Notes under the pieces: generated by a model
Database searches by the model: none
Told to the model about the DNA's origin: nothing
Seen by the model: the letters and a program-made list of their open reading frames with translations, nothing else
Position numbers and translations under genes: made by a program
From: Fratercula arctica
Taxonomy: Eukaryota; Chordata; Aves; Charadriiformes; Alcidae
DNA length: 64,000 nt
Assembly (NCBI GenBank): GCA_947846985.1
Contig: CANTUZ010000004.1
Span: 6,066,927 to 6,130,926 of the forward strand
Direction: 5' to 3'
Shown here: positions 17,701-30,753 of the stretch, piece by piece
How positions within the stretch are numbered: the stretch's first letter is position 1
How the letters are laid out: every line of letters starts with the position of its first letter

Positions 17701-20700
17701 TAAATAGACATAGGTGAAGCTTTTGTCCATCACAGGGATTTTAACTCTTGATAGTCTACACTTAGTTGAACACAGTCAATCTCTAATGCTCGAGTTGGCT
17801 TTTTAAAATTTGTTATTAATAGATATTGTTATGACAGATTAAAGTCACATAATAACCCCCTGATTTAAAAACCAGATGGTTATTTGACCCGATAGATCCC
17901 ATTGATGAAAGCTGTTAGCAAGAAGTGAGAATAAAAAAGGTTTCAATAAACTGAAAAATAAATCTGAAATACTTTCTTCGTAAGAAATCTACCACTTTGA
18001 GAAGTCTAGGAAGGGACAGCTACTGATTTTTGTATCATCCCACGTGGTATTTTTCCCTCTCTCCAGTTTACAGTATCTGCCTAATGGGACAAAGCAACCA
18101 AAAACCCCATCATCGTATAAATCAAGAGATTTGTCCCATTTCAAATGCAATATGACATTGCTGAGTGCTACAGCAGCCGAACATCAGTAGGAACTAGAGC
18201 TGGCTTGGACTAAATTCAAAGACAAGTCATTTCTAGTAGACTCTAAGAATACCTTTTATGAAAGCTCATTTACTAATCTCCTTCTCCCCCTCACTTCCCT
18301 CCCATAAAAACAAGGATGAAGAAAACAACAAATGGGAAACATTCACATTCAAGAACTGAACTGAACAGAGAGGAGGATAGTCAGGAACATGGATTCCCTG
18401 CAGGTCTGAGTAACCTGCAAGCTTTCACTTGCTCATTCAGGCCAGCAAAGAGCATATACCCACAGGCCTTGTCCAAGGGATAGACATTTGGACTGCATTA
18501 AGCTTCCAGGGAGGTATGTGTGCAAAACTCCAGTATGAAACCATTATTAAAAAGGCTGCATGTTTGCTATTTCTGTGGTTTGTCAGAAAGGTCATTGTTT
18601 AAGATGTTTTCGTTTAATGAAAATGTGCCTCTATTCTTGTTACTGTTGTTTGGTTGTTTCTTTCATATACGTTCCTCCTCCTCAATATCATTGTTTGTCG
18701 ACGTATTGTGAAGTATCTTGCTGTTCTTCTAATTGTCATGGAACTGGTTAGATGTTATAGGTTTGTATAACTTTTCATTACACTAGTGGTTAATTTACAG
18801 ATGGATATGCTTCTGCTGTAATGAGTTTGGAGAAGTCATTAGGAAGTTTTGGACTGGAGTAAGATAAAAGCAACCATATCCATTGTGCAGAGTAGTGTGG
18901 GAGCTGCTTTCCTTTAGCAGACAAAGACTTGTTGTACTTCTCAGGAACTCCTCATCAGATCACTACCCACCAGATCTTTCCTCTTAATCTGATCTAAGCA
19001 CCTAAACTGAGCAGACACCTACACTTGCATTCACACAGGTGGTCTACTAAAACAGTACCACACGTAAGCAAAATTATTCATCCCATGCAGAAAAAACACC
19101 AAATACTGAGCCTCCGCTCTTCATTATGAGGATGTCTGCTGAACTAGCAGAAATTAGCAGCCTAGACAACAAAACCACAGCAATTAAGGACTCGAAAGCA
19201 CGAATTCCAGCTGAGGTACAAGGCAGTCAAAGAGATCACCCAGTTACCCTTTTCACAGATTGGAGGTGTGGATAACTCTACATTTTCTCCATTATACAAG
19301 AACACATGAAAACCTGCCTTTTGTATTTAGAGATGGAAAAGAATATTAGAAAAATCATACAAAGCAGCACACAAACTACTTTGAAAAGATAGCCAGAAGA
19401 CATTAACAGATAAGTTGACAGTAGCTAAATATTTATATTCAACATGTCACATTTATCACAACATACCCTTCTTTTTCCAGAAAAATGTCTCTGTTAGGGT
19501 CTAGGACAGACAGTATCCAATTCATTTGTTTCTGTTGGTATATTATGTTCCTTTAAAGAGAGCGATGGAGCCAAGTGGGCCTCTCTGCAGGGGAAAGGAC
19601 ACAGTGGCTTCATTTGAGAGCTACTGGGTATGCTTAAGGGGGGACAGAAGCAAACAGCGAGGAGATACAAGTTCACGAGACAGTTCAGACTCAGGAGATA
19701 GCCGAGAGCAGCAGGAGAAACTAGACACAAGCCCCAGTGACAATGGAAAAAAGCTCACTAGGGACCAGAGTGAACTTGCAGTCTGCTTCAGCCCCGAAAG
19801 CCACAGAGCTGCCTGAAACCAAGACTGGATGCGAGGACAAAGTGAGCAGCAGGAGATTTGTTTATAAACCCTGCCCCATGTCTAGTCTGTCTTTTCTCTC
19901 TCTTGTCTGTGTTGTACGAGGTTTGTCTGATGTAGGCTTTGTTCAAAGAAAACCTGAGGTTTGAGTTTAAAAGCTCTTTGAGGGAAGAGGTCTGGGCAGA
20001 CCTACCTCAAAGCTCTGGTAAGAGATTTATTTATTTTAAATGGCTGAGGTATTTTGGTGTTTCGTTTAATTATGATGACAAATATTTAGTTACTATATGC
20101 AGCATATAAGTAGTGGCTTTGTCAAGCTTTACCTCTTGGGGAAGGGTGAGTGACAGCATCGCATGCTACGCACAAGGACACAATTTGAGCTCAGCAATGA
20201 TCTCAGAAGCAATTCCTTCACACGCGGATAGAAAGTCAGCATGGCGATCTAGTAACAAGGATTTCATAACTTTCCAGTCTTTCTCCACTCTTCCCATACT
20301 TCATCCGAACTACTGATCAAAACCTCCAGGCAGAGCCTCCTGCAAAGCACGCTGTGAATGCTGGACTGAATTATTATACAATCAGCTGTAATGCCACTTG
20401 AGCAAGGTCAGAGGAAAGTGATAAAACATCTCCAAAACACGATGAGAAAAGGGGCTTTCATTGTCAATACCAACAGGGAACCTACAACTTAAGAGGATCC
20501 AGAAACAGTTGTAACTTGCTTTAGCCTACTGCTCAAACCAAAGCAGCAGGCACTGCGCTTTCTACGTGTCCTTTAGGTCTGCTCCACCCTCTCTGGAGAG
20601 GGCATGAGATGAATTATCTGGCGCTCAGCAGTCACCAATTACAGAGGAAACAGAACCAGTGTATTGCCTATACACTGTCACACGTCATCTGCCTGCAAAC

Positions 20701-22000
20701 CGTGCCGCGGCAGCCATTGTCACTGTGCTGTCCTCCCCAGCAGCCAGCTACACAGTTTGAACAAGAGAGGGTGAAAGAACATAAGGAAGCCATTAGAGGT
20801 TAGAAGCAGTTGCCCAACGTGACTCAAAAAGGGATCTTAGGAAACATAATGGAATCACTCATGAGCAACTGTCCATCCGGTCAACATCTGCAGGCAGCCT
20901 GCAGCTGCTCCTGCTCTCAAAGCAGACTAAACCAGTTCTCTAGAGCAGCACAGTATGTGCATTAGCTTAGTCTACCTGCCTATTAGTTTTAAACACGTCA
21001 AACACTTAACAAAAACCCCAAAACTTTTGGTCTGTGAAAGAACGGCTGCAAAGAGATGGTACTTTGGAAAAGAAAAAAAGAACAAGAGGAGGAACAATGC
21101 CTTGCTATTGAACAACGAAGGGAGAGAGTTGTCTTTAGCTTCTAATTCTAATGCTATGCAAAACAACTTGAAGTAAATGTATTTGTGTTTATTTCACATT
21201 CAACTCCCCAATTGTGTGATGGGAAATAGAGGAGAATAAACACAGTAATAATAATAATGGGTCCAGATTGCAGCTGGCATATGCATGGGTGTGTGGGAGG
21301 AAAAATACCAGGAGTGCCCACAGCCTGTGTGCCAGCCTTGCCTACACTCAGCAGGGTCTTCATCCATGCATCCTCAAACAATTAATTAATTCCCCAGGAC
21401 ACAGAGGATGAGTAAGTCCTGATTCTACCAAGGAGCAAAATTAGAACCATGTTTAACTCTGCCTGAAAGGAAACACCCTCCCACCAGCATCATCCCTCCC
21501 CGATGATAAGTTATCTGGCTTTGAGATGTAACATCCCTTTTTAATAGGCATACTACTTTGTGTCTATAAACAGCAAGTGCTCAAGTAATAACATTTCCAC
21601 CTGTTCTTTTTCAGTTTTCCTCCCAGTAGATGGGATCAGTAAGGAAAGGCTTCAGAGGAGAGGATAGCTTTTTGAAGTGAATGATAAACATTTATCTAAC
21701 AGTTCATCAAAAGGTACCTCAACTCTACACTTTTCAGCGGGCAGAAATCAAATTGTAAATCAGCAGACTTTCCAAAATACACAACGGCTGCAAGCTCAAA
21801 ATGCCGGCTATACATTCATTATTCACTCATGCCTATTGTGAGATAGATAAGGTTTGGTTTTTTTTTTTTAAACAGACTGATACCTACCATTAAAGAGCAA
21901 ATTGTGCTAGAAAGTAATAACTAGCTGCATTCAGAAACCTATCAGTGTTATCAGGTCACTTAAACTTGCATTTATAAATATTTCTAAAAGAAATGGCTTT

Positions 22001-22031
22001 AAAAAAAAAAGGGGGGGGGGAGGGGAAGGGA
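22001..22031 (+). repeat. A10-G10 homopurine tract
   Basis: Ten A are followed directly by ten G, then AGGGGAAGGG. This all-purine strand could adopt triplex or G-quadruplex structure and is prone to polymerase slippage. Confidence 0.9.
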
Positions 22032-24267
22032 GTATGTCCCACACACCCTGATATCAGCAGTGATTGTCCAGGCAAGCTGAGGATTATGATTATGATTAAC
22101 CAGTTATGTGGACTTTCGAGAAGTGATAAAAGCATTCTTCCAAAGTAGACTTTGGAACCACTGAAGAGATTTAATGAAGTAAGAACTTGCATCTCCGACA
22201 GGATTAATACCACAAGTTTACAAACCAGTCTAGACGTTTATTTAGAAGACTAAACCATCTTTGAATTGTAGCAGTTGCTATTGTAGCCTTTCACAGATTC
22301 ACTGAAAACTCTAAACAGACTGTACGAAATCCATACAGTACCCAAAGACAACAAATGAAAGCCTCTCCTCAATAACATGGAGCTACTGGGGAAGAGGTTT
22401 AATATGGCAACGATGTGAAAAGCCCAACTTCTCTACATAAAGGTTTAAATTACACAGCCAGAAACAGCTGCTGCAGCTCAACAGGAAAACGCAGCATTTG
22501 TAAAACAGCAGCTTGAGAAGGCAGAGGGGTGGGGAAGTCGAGTAGAAATGAGCGTGCTGTACACATTAACACTTAAAGAAACTGGGGGGGTGGGGGGCCC
22601 AGGGCAACAAAATTAAAATCATTTACTTTACAAAGCATTTAAATTTCAGGTTTTGTTCTATATCCCTCTGTTTCATCTGAAATAGTTGCAGTCCCAGGTG
22701 TGGAACAGCACAGGTAACAAAATAGGTATGAATTAGGAATTAAGTTAAACCACCGAGCACCAGACATCAGCTCATTTTCTAATCCAGACTCTGATCTTTT
22801 TCCCCTGTCGAAAACCCCCATACTTTCACTTTAAGAATAAGCAGAATAATTTCTTGTCGCTCATTTTAGAAGCGGAGCAAACTAAAGCAGTGCTTCCCAG
22901 TTGTGATTTCAAGAAGCAGCAGTTCCACTCCCATCTTACAACCAGATTTCACGTGGTCAGTCACAGACTTCACTACCAGACTTGCTAGACTTAGGAAAAG
23001 AATTTTGACACAATTAAAATGAGAATTCAAGTCCTTTAGGAAGGTATGTATTATAAGGTTAATAGTTAATAATCCTGTCAACATTTATTTAAGCTAAGCC
23101 ATTGGAGCAGAAATTTGCAGTGATTTCAGCTGCTTGTTGCTACAAATGCTTTTAATAAAGTGAAACAACTAAGCACATGCCTGTTTACTTCTAGCAGTTA
23201 TTATGCTACATGTTACTAATAACTGAGATGTTTCGCTTGCAAGATGACACAAATAGTGCGTAACCTCTCCTGCCAAATCCACCCTGTCAAATTCTGTATT
23301 TGCCGTCAGTTTCTTGGCATCCAGAGTCCCTGGGGCATGTTTTTCAAAAGTGTTCAGAGATGGCGGGACCCTCCTATCATCAAAATTAGTAGGAGCAAGT
23401 TTGATGAGAACTAATGCCTTCTGGAAAAGCCTCATGTAAAACTAGTCCACACGTAGCAAACGGGATTAGTGGGGAGACGTATTAGCATCTGCTGAATCTA
23501 GGACGCGGCTTTTTTAGATTGCCTACACTGAAACCACTTAGAGACGTACAAGACTGATGTAGTCAAGAAAGAAATCCATTGACTTAAAAGAGCTGAAGAT
23601 TTGACTTCGGCTGTCCAGAGGAAGAGATTGTTTCCCAGTAATACTTACAGGCTGTAACAACACCAGAGAAAATGCTCGCACCGCTGCCCGATACAGCAAA
23701 AGCTAAGACAAATTTTATATTTTTAAGAAAACTTACTTCATATTTTTCTATCTTATTTCAAGCACTAATTACATAGCTAGCATTGTAATTAAACAACCAA
23801 ACAATACAAATACGGATACGTGTAGCTCCTATTCAGAGCAAACCAAACTAAGCCTCTGAATACCCACGAGCGGCCTAGAGCCTACCCTTACTGCCACGTA
23901 AGAAAGGTCTGATCCACCATCTGAACCCAGCATTAAAACACAGGCGTAGCAGGGGCGGACAAAAGAGACCATGAGAATCAGCACGTGTATTTAATACCCT
24001 CAGAAACCGATAATTAATTATTTCCTCTGTATCAGCCTTTTAACAGCTTTGCCAGTGTATTATCAACACACGCTTGTGATGTGAAGTACTTATTCACTGT
24101 TTACTCAGAGAGCAGAGCAAGACTTCTAGAATTCTTTGTTTGGTTTCTAAAGAAAAAAAAAAATATAGTTTATGTTAAACCTCTTACACATGAGGTTAAT
24201 TAGCTCAGGAGACCTAACACAGGTAAGAAGTACATAACACTTTTCAGGCAAAAGGAGGGAAAAAGAG

Positions 24268-24289
24268 AAAAAAAAATTTTTTTTTTTTT
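24268..24289. repeat. A9-T13 palindromic homopolymer pair
   Basis: A run of nine A is joined directly to thirteen T, giving a perfect self-complementary core. It is a simple low-complexity hairpin. The surrounding purine-rich sequence gives no sign of a transposon end. Confidence 0.85.
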
Positions 24290-27200
24290 AATAGGGCCCC
24301 ACTTACAAATCACTCACACACAACTGGCTGAAATTCCAGTGTCACAATAAGAAAAATAAAATAATGCTCCCTGGCAGAGCTAAACAACAAAAACAAAGCC
24401 CCTGCAGATCTGAAAATTCTGCTTTTAACTTAAAAAAAAAAACTTAAAGAAGCACAGACAGACTGACCCACCTACCTCTAACAACTAACTCCCATCTTCC
24501 CTCCTCCTAAGGCAGGACAGGCATCTTTTATAGTCCATGTTAAAAGGCTTGTTAAAGGAAGCAGGGTCACTGGGCCCCGGTGGTGGGGCTGGTAATGAAG
24601 CCCAGCTGCATCCTCCCGGCCTCTGTGGGGCAGCCCCATGCTCTGCACAACTGCCTTGCCCTGTGTGTAGCCACTTCAATCAGCGCAAGGGAGGTAAAAG
24701 CAGATGGAAAAAGCCATCCTCTTTGGTGTGGTTTTATTTTGTACCCGTATCATCATAAAAAGTCTATGTAATAGGAAAGGGGAAGCAGAGAAAGGGGTTT
24801 TTTACAGTTTTCCTCAGGTTTCTATGGCCTCAGTAGGTGGCTTTGCTGATAAGCCGCAGCCCCGTGGTTTTAACCTGATCATTGTTACTTGCCTCCCAGA
24901 AGAGGAAGTGAAATGGCTCCGAGTTTGTTTATTGGGCAAAACTGCCCATCTTATTCTGCTGCACCTTCTAAGCAGATGCGTTTGAATGAAAACCGGCGGC
25001 AAGAAGTAACAGGCAAAAAAATAAAAAGTGTATAATTGGCAAGAAAAAAAAAAACATTCCGATTCCTCTAGCCTCCTCCTGACAGGGCTGGAATGCCAGG
25101 AGACCTTTTAAGTAATAGCAAACATTATGAAATGGAAGAGGACATAAAAGAAAATGTTAATACCTCAGGAGTACTCCAGTCCTTCCTAACTTTCCGCACA
25201 AGGGCAAGAACTCCTTGTATACTTTGGCATCCAGAATCTTATAAAATATTTTCCTTGCATATGCCAAGACTTTATCTGTTCATTGTAGCTTGGACCTGCA
25301 GGAATGCTTGCAAAATTAAACTGGAAAAGGGAAATAAGAGTGGAAATACGCAGTTAAATTCCCCACTTTATTCCACCATAAGCAATTAGTTTGTGGTTAG
25401 CGAGAATATAGATTACTATTGGTGGAAAAAGAAGCCAAACAACCTCCTTTTCCCAAATACTAAAATATATTCTTGGCCAAAGAAACAATGTAAATTAGTC
25501 TACAGACGTTATTTATCAAATGCTGTCAATTCACATGGTCCTTGTGCTCTCTGGAGGGCCTCAGAGTTTAAAGCCCAAACCCTGAAATGAGATCTGCTTG
25601 GGGGAAGCCCTGCCCCTACACCGACGCCAGCCGCAGCAGGTCCCCATGTGGACACGGAGCATCACGTTACAAGACAGGGACCCAACTGACGTTAATTGTA
25701 CCAGGTAGCTACTAATTAGGCTGATACACAAACCGGGGGGAAATCGGCAGACGGACTGCCCTGGCCCAAAAGGCAGTAGGTAGTGCTTCAGCAAAGCAAC
25801 CTTCCCAGCATAGTTCCTTCATTTGCTCATTTCATTCATTATGCCGAGAGTGAGTTTGTTTGACTTCTCTGAGAAATGGGCTTGCGCTTCTGAAGCAGAC
25901 AAAAACACTGCGAGGAGACGCCGCACTTTTCAAACAGGAATTATGTTCCTGGTGCTGGCCAAGCGAGAAGATAAAATAGGCATTCATGCCGAAAGCGTGG
26001 GGTTGCGTTCTTTTATCTGAGACACAAAAAGAAGGTCTCCCTGGAGTAACTCTTTGACCTGAAGTGCTTGTTGAAAGCGGGCTTATAACCTGAGAATCTC
26101 GCTGGCCAGATTAGCAGAACTGCGTGACAATTGGCATTTGGAACTAAACGCCGCACTCAGGAGTACAAAGTTTGTTGCTGGTTTTATTAGTAGCAGTAGA
26201 TTTTTTACAAGACAAGATAAAAACGAGTACCACTTGTAGAAAATGGAAGAGACGGCTTCTCTAACTGATCCAGACAGGGGTGGGCAAATATTGACTTTTC
26301 CTAAGGCTCTGTAAAACACCAACAGCTTACTAGTATATGATTAACATTTGATAACTACCAGTCTTTAACATATGGTAAAAGCTTTTCATAGTGTCCACCA
26401 GCCTTCAGCCTCACGTTCTCTACTCAATGCAAGCCAAGGGTAAATGATATGCTTTATTGAAACGTGTCTTTACTCCTAAATAACTCTGCAGTCACAGTAA
26501 TTTGAATGAATAGATGTAGTACCGAGAACCCAAATTACTGGCCGTGCTGGGCAGAGCTGGGTCAATCTCTGTGTGGTCAGTCAGACCAAGGATGTGTGGA
26601 TTGCCACAAAACTCGAGGGCTGATCCCTGCTATCACAAAAGTTTATGAATAGGTTTCCAAGCAGAGAGGGAGAGAAAGAAGAGTTCAAGGTTCCTGGTAC
26701 ATTGTTGCTCGTCATTGTTTATGTACTGAAATAGATAATGTGCATTTTCACATCCCATTTAACTGAGTGTATTCAAACATGGTAACTTCAAAGCTAAATA
26801 TTCAAAAGACTTTGAGCAACCACAACTATTGCAATTTTTTTGCCAAGTGCAAAGGTAGAAACATGTTTGCCATTCCAAATAAGGATTTTCTTCCTCCCTG
26901 GTATGTTATCAGTCTTAAAAGTGCTACTTAGAACCCAAACAAATATGGTTATGAGACCCATATGTTGTTTTTACAAGTGGAGTTCTTGAACTGAAGTTGC
27001 ATGTCTGCGTGTATAACTGATCGATTTATTCTGCAGTTCTGCTGCCATCATAATCTTAACTGGTGTTCTGTAACTCATGGACCATTTTGTCCTTCGGGCT
27101 CTTTGAAGCTTACATTGTAAGGCTGCTGCCAGATTTGTCAGCAAGTAAATCAGTAAAATTAGATAAGCTCCGCTTTGATTGATGAAGGTGTTGAAGATTA

Positions 27201-27358
27201 TCTTGCTGTGGTATGCAACGGCTCAATGACTCTTTACTTGTTTTGAAACAAACAACAATAAAAAATAATCTGTAGAGGATTTCTTCTGTGTTGCAGAGTC
27301 CTGCAGTAGATACGCCTTAATGAGGTGCAGCCACCAGGCTGGGCCACCGTATGCTGCT

Positions 27359-27392
27359 TTCCTATAGCCTTCCTATAGTCTTTCCTATAGTC
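27359..27392 (+). repeat. Three-copy 11-12 bp minisatellite
   Basis: TTCCTATAGCC, TTCCTATAGTC and TTTCCTATAGTC occur head to tail, followed by a partial TTCCTC. Copies differ by one substitution and one inserted T. Confidence 0.9.
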
Positions 27393-30099
27393 TTCCTCAA
27401 CTGCATATCCCAGCATGGCGTTTTTTCCCAAAGGGACACATATCATCAATACGAATGCTGAACTCCATTTAACCTTCTATTTCCAAGCTTATGTTTCTAT
27501 TTTAATTACCTGTCCAGCCTTGTGCTTAAAAAAACCTTTTATCCGTTATATATATTTGTATGTGTATTTGATATACTGGGGTTTTTTTGACCTTTTATGC
27601 CAGGTATCCATCTATTATATTCTTTAAGCTTTTCATATATGTTTTGATGTGAAACTAGGGATAGAGATGTAACAGTGGATTAATGACAGGATCCAGATCT
27701 GTGACCTCGTCAGACCCAATGTAGGGCAGCAGTTTAAAGTTATTGTCGTTCTGTGGCCCCTGCGAAATGAGTCTGTAGATTTGTTTTGTTTCTTGGTGGA
27801 CAGAAAGCTGCAAATTGGCGATGAGGTAAGCCAGAGGATGAAAACACATACAGTCTGAACTGCATTCATGGCCAGGCTGACGGGCAGCGATGGGGCACGA
27901 GGAAAGCTCTTCGGTTGCCCCATGCTGTGACTCCTTAGGTGGGCTCTCTGCTTCACAGTCTGGAGCTTTCCCAGTAAATACCTATCTTAGTTTAATACTC
28001 ACTTAAATCACCTCCCACTCAAGGTTGTCTTATATTTGCACTATATAAAGACCAGTGCCCTTATTTTTACTCCATCCTTCAAAATCAGAACTGCCTCTCT
28101 CAGATCCACTTGACTCCGTTAAGACCTAAATAATAAGGACATGATTAGTAGATGTGATACTTTTATGGTCTGTTTCATCCAGGAGAATAAATAGAGCTAG
28201 TTGTTTGGGACGAGAAGAATTCCAGTGGGAATAAAGACAAATATTGTGACATTTTTCTTTGAACATGTAGTGTTCAGAAATAGAAGATGTATGCATCTTG
28301 AGGAATTTTTTAATTTTGTGACATACTGCAAACATAAGTGGTTAGCAGGCAGAAAAGCCAAGTGAGCTGGATGAATATCCAAACAGAGAAATCTGGCTAA
28401 AGGAAACAAATAGAGCTGGAATGGTGATGAAACATATGTTTTCAAGTAAACATCATAATCGGCCAATGGAAGGGGCACTGTTCCACATAAAAATGGCAGC
28501 AGTGAACAGAGAAATGCTTAAAAAAATGCAAGCGTTGCTTTTAACCTAAGGATTTGGTAGCTTTTTGGACAGTGACATGTAGGGAAAGTATCTCCCTGGC
28601 AACGGGTGATCTATCACTGGTGCCACAGTCCTGTTCTTGAGGGATTCCCAGTTGGAGTCATCTACTGGTCACCTACGCCCTGGCAGGGTAATCTAGCAGG
28701 CGTGTGTTGCTGAAGTCATTCACTTTAAGAAATCAGAGAGAGGTTTTCAAATGAGGAGAGGAGATCATCTCCAGAGAAATCTAAATTTCAATTATTAGGT
28801 TTATTACATAATTACATTAAACACAGCAGGCGTCTTCTGATCAGTTTTCATGTGGTACCTGCCTTTTTCCTGGAGAATCCTCACAGCAAACTGAGCCTAT
28901 GGAACGGCACAGGAGCTTGTGCAGCCACCAAACCCTGCTGCTGCCCACCACTCTGCAAACTGAAAGGTGCTGGGGGCAGCAGGAAGGAAAACCTGAAGAG
29001 CTCAGCACTACGGGGCCAAGGAAAACTGGAGCTCACCTTTCCAGGGATGGAGAGTTCTCGTCTCTCCTGTGAGCAGCCTAAGAGGAACCTGCTTTCAGCC
29101 TTTATGTGGATTTTGGTCCCTTTCCCTCATCTTCAGAGCCCCGAGGGGGCTGCAAGTGCTAAAGTCACAGCAGTGAGACGTTTTGTGGCCAGGCACCTAA
29201 GGAAGAGACAGAGACTGTCTTTGAATAAGCCCTGACATCCACTGCCCGAGTGCTGCGGGCTGGTACGTACGATGGACCGAAAAGAAAAGGTCTGTTACCT
29301 GTCCTGCGGCCCTGACCTGTACTGCGCTACTGGGACTGAGGCAGTATCCTGCTCTTAGCTGCTTGAACTGGGGCTGGGCTGGTTGCTTCTCAGAAGTGTG
29401 TTTTCCATTAAGCAGCTCTATACAAGTTTTTGAGTCAATGAAGGGGACGTGGAAAAATAAGAAAAGTTAGAAAAGATGAGATCCAGACATTTAATATTGT
29501 AAAGAAATCTACACAATGGAAATAAATGCAATTTAAATGAAAGTATGTGATTTTTTTCTTAGCACTACCATTCTTGTCAATGGAAAAAAAAAATGCTCTC
29601 AGCTTACTATTACTTTGGTCAAAACCAGCAGCATCCAGAAAGCAAATGTTTTCAATGGTAAACTAACAAAAATAACAACTGGTTCCCTGGTGTGTTATTT
29701 GTTTGGATCGTATGGTCGCTCCAACTCAGACCGCGAGCTCCTTGCGAAGCGCTGGCGGCACAAGCAACCACGACCAAACAGGATCCATTCTCACCTGGGA
29801 CAAGTGAAGCTCCTCTGTGCTGTCCTGCTCCTTTAGTGCTTGGGTCACTGTAGACCCCGAGTGTGGCACAACCAGCCCTCTTTCAATGGCCTGCGCTCTC
29901 TTGCAGACTTTAACTGACTCAGTAGCATCAGTAATTCTCTAGATTTCAGTCACCTTGCCCAAAAAGATGAAGAACAACAGAAGAGAGGCAGGTCCTAGCT
30001 GAATTCGGCTCAAGTTCCAGCATGCCTCTTCTGTTCCCAAGCCTAGGAAGAATCCCCTCCGAATGTTAAGAAAAAAGAAACGATATATAATCTAATATT

Positions 30100-30105
30100 T
30101 TTAAT
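30100..30105 (-). terminator. NDNF: Candidate distal poly(A) signal ATTAAA
   Basis: ATTAAA on the minus strand, with a T-rich downstream element at 30080-30068, is a plausible 3' end for NDNF. It is inferred from the motif and spacing only. Confidence 0.4.
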
Positions 30106-30251
30106 TTTATGTACAGGAATATAACGTTATAGCAACTTTGTACATGAAATACATACAGTATTTAAACATGACAATCAGCTAGGTAAGAATTTACATTAGC
30201 AATGAAACTGCTTCATGTGCAGCCCAGTTAATACTTAGTTTAGATCTCTAT

Positions 30252-30257
30252 TTTATT
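30252..30257 (-). terminator. NDNF: Candidate proximal poly(A) signal AATAAA
   Basis: A canonical AATAAA lies about 500 nt after the NDNF stop codon. The downstream sequence is not notably GU-rich, so use of this site is uncertain. Confidence 0.35.
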
Positions 30258-30753
30258 GGGGAGAGATTTTAATAGTTTACAATCATAGAAACATAAACAT
30301 TTAAAACAAGACTCTATAAAATAATTTACAGAAGCCCTACCATCTACACTGAGAGAAAGGGTGTATGTCTGTGAGTTTTGTGTGTGAATAACAAGGTGGA
30401 CGAATGATGTATCTCAGCCTTTTAAGTATAAAATAATTTAGAAGCAGTTCATGCAATATGGAAGCAAAGGAGTGCCAGTCCCTTCGAGGTTTCCTGCTAC
30501 CGTGGACACCTACTGAGCATCACGTGTGGGTCACCGGACACATGGTAATACCGTTGCCAGATGCTACCGGAGAGCACCAGCCTCAGTTCCTCCAAACAAT
30601 TACTTATGTAAACATAAATATACAAGTTGATATCTTTTCTACACAGTACAAATACAGGTCACAACTTCTCAGCTGTGCAAGTAGTCAATCCATATACTTG
30701 GAAGTAGGATAATGTTCTGAGCGGAGTTCCATATATTTCTATGTACAAGGGCA

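Larger units (their letters stand above)
11291..30080. other. PRDM5-NDNF intergenic region, no gene recognised
   Basis: About 19 kb of mostly AT-rich sequence. Frames of up to 127 codons occur (for example 12615-12986, 27633-27956, 28852-29235 and 29537-29836), but none shows a recognisable domain, splice-supported structure or codon pattern that convinces me. Simple-sequence patches include T runs near 12042-12054, a CCAA-rich tract at 14757-14789, and A10 followed by G10 at 22001-22020. Others are G runs at 22584-22597, an A/T palindrome at 24268-24289 and a CCTATAG minisatellite at 27359-27392. The block at about 20-26 kb is slightly richer in G+C, but no island was seen. Confidence 0.65.
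30081..30753 (-). other. NDNF: NDNF 3'UTR (end estimated)
   Basis: This region follows the NDNF stop codon. Two candidate poly(A) signals lie on the minus strand: AATAAA at 30257-30252 and ATTAAA at 30105-30100. The second is followed within about 20-35 nt by a T-rich element (complement of 30068-30080), so I favour cleavage near 30080-30090, giving a 3'UTR of roughly 670 nt. The first could give a shorter form. The sequence is AT-rich with long A/T stretches, as usual for vertebrate 3'UTRs. The small plus-strand frame at 30458-30712 is not a gene candidate. Confidence 0.5.
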
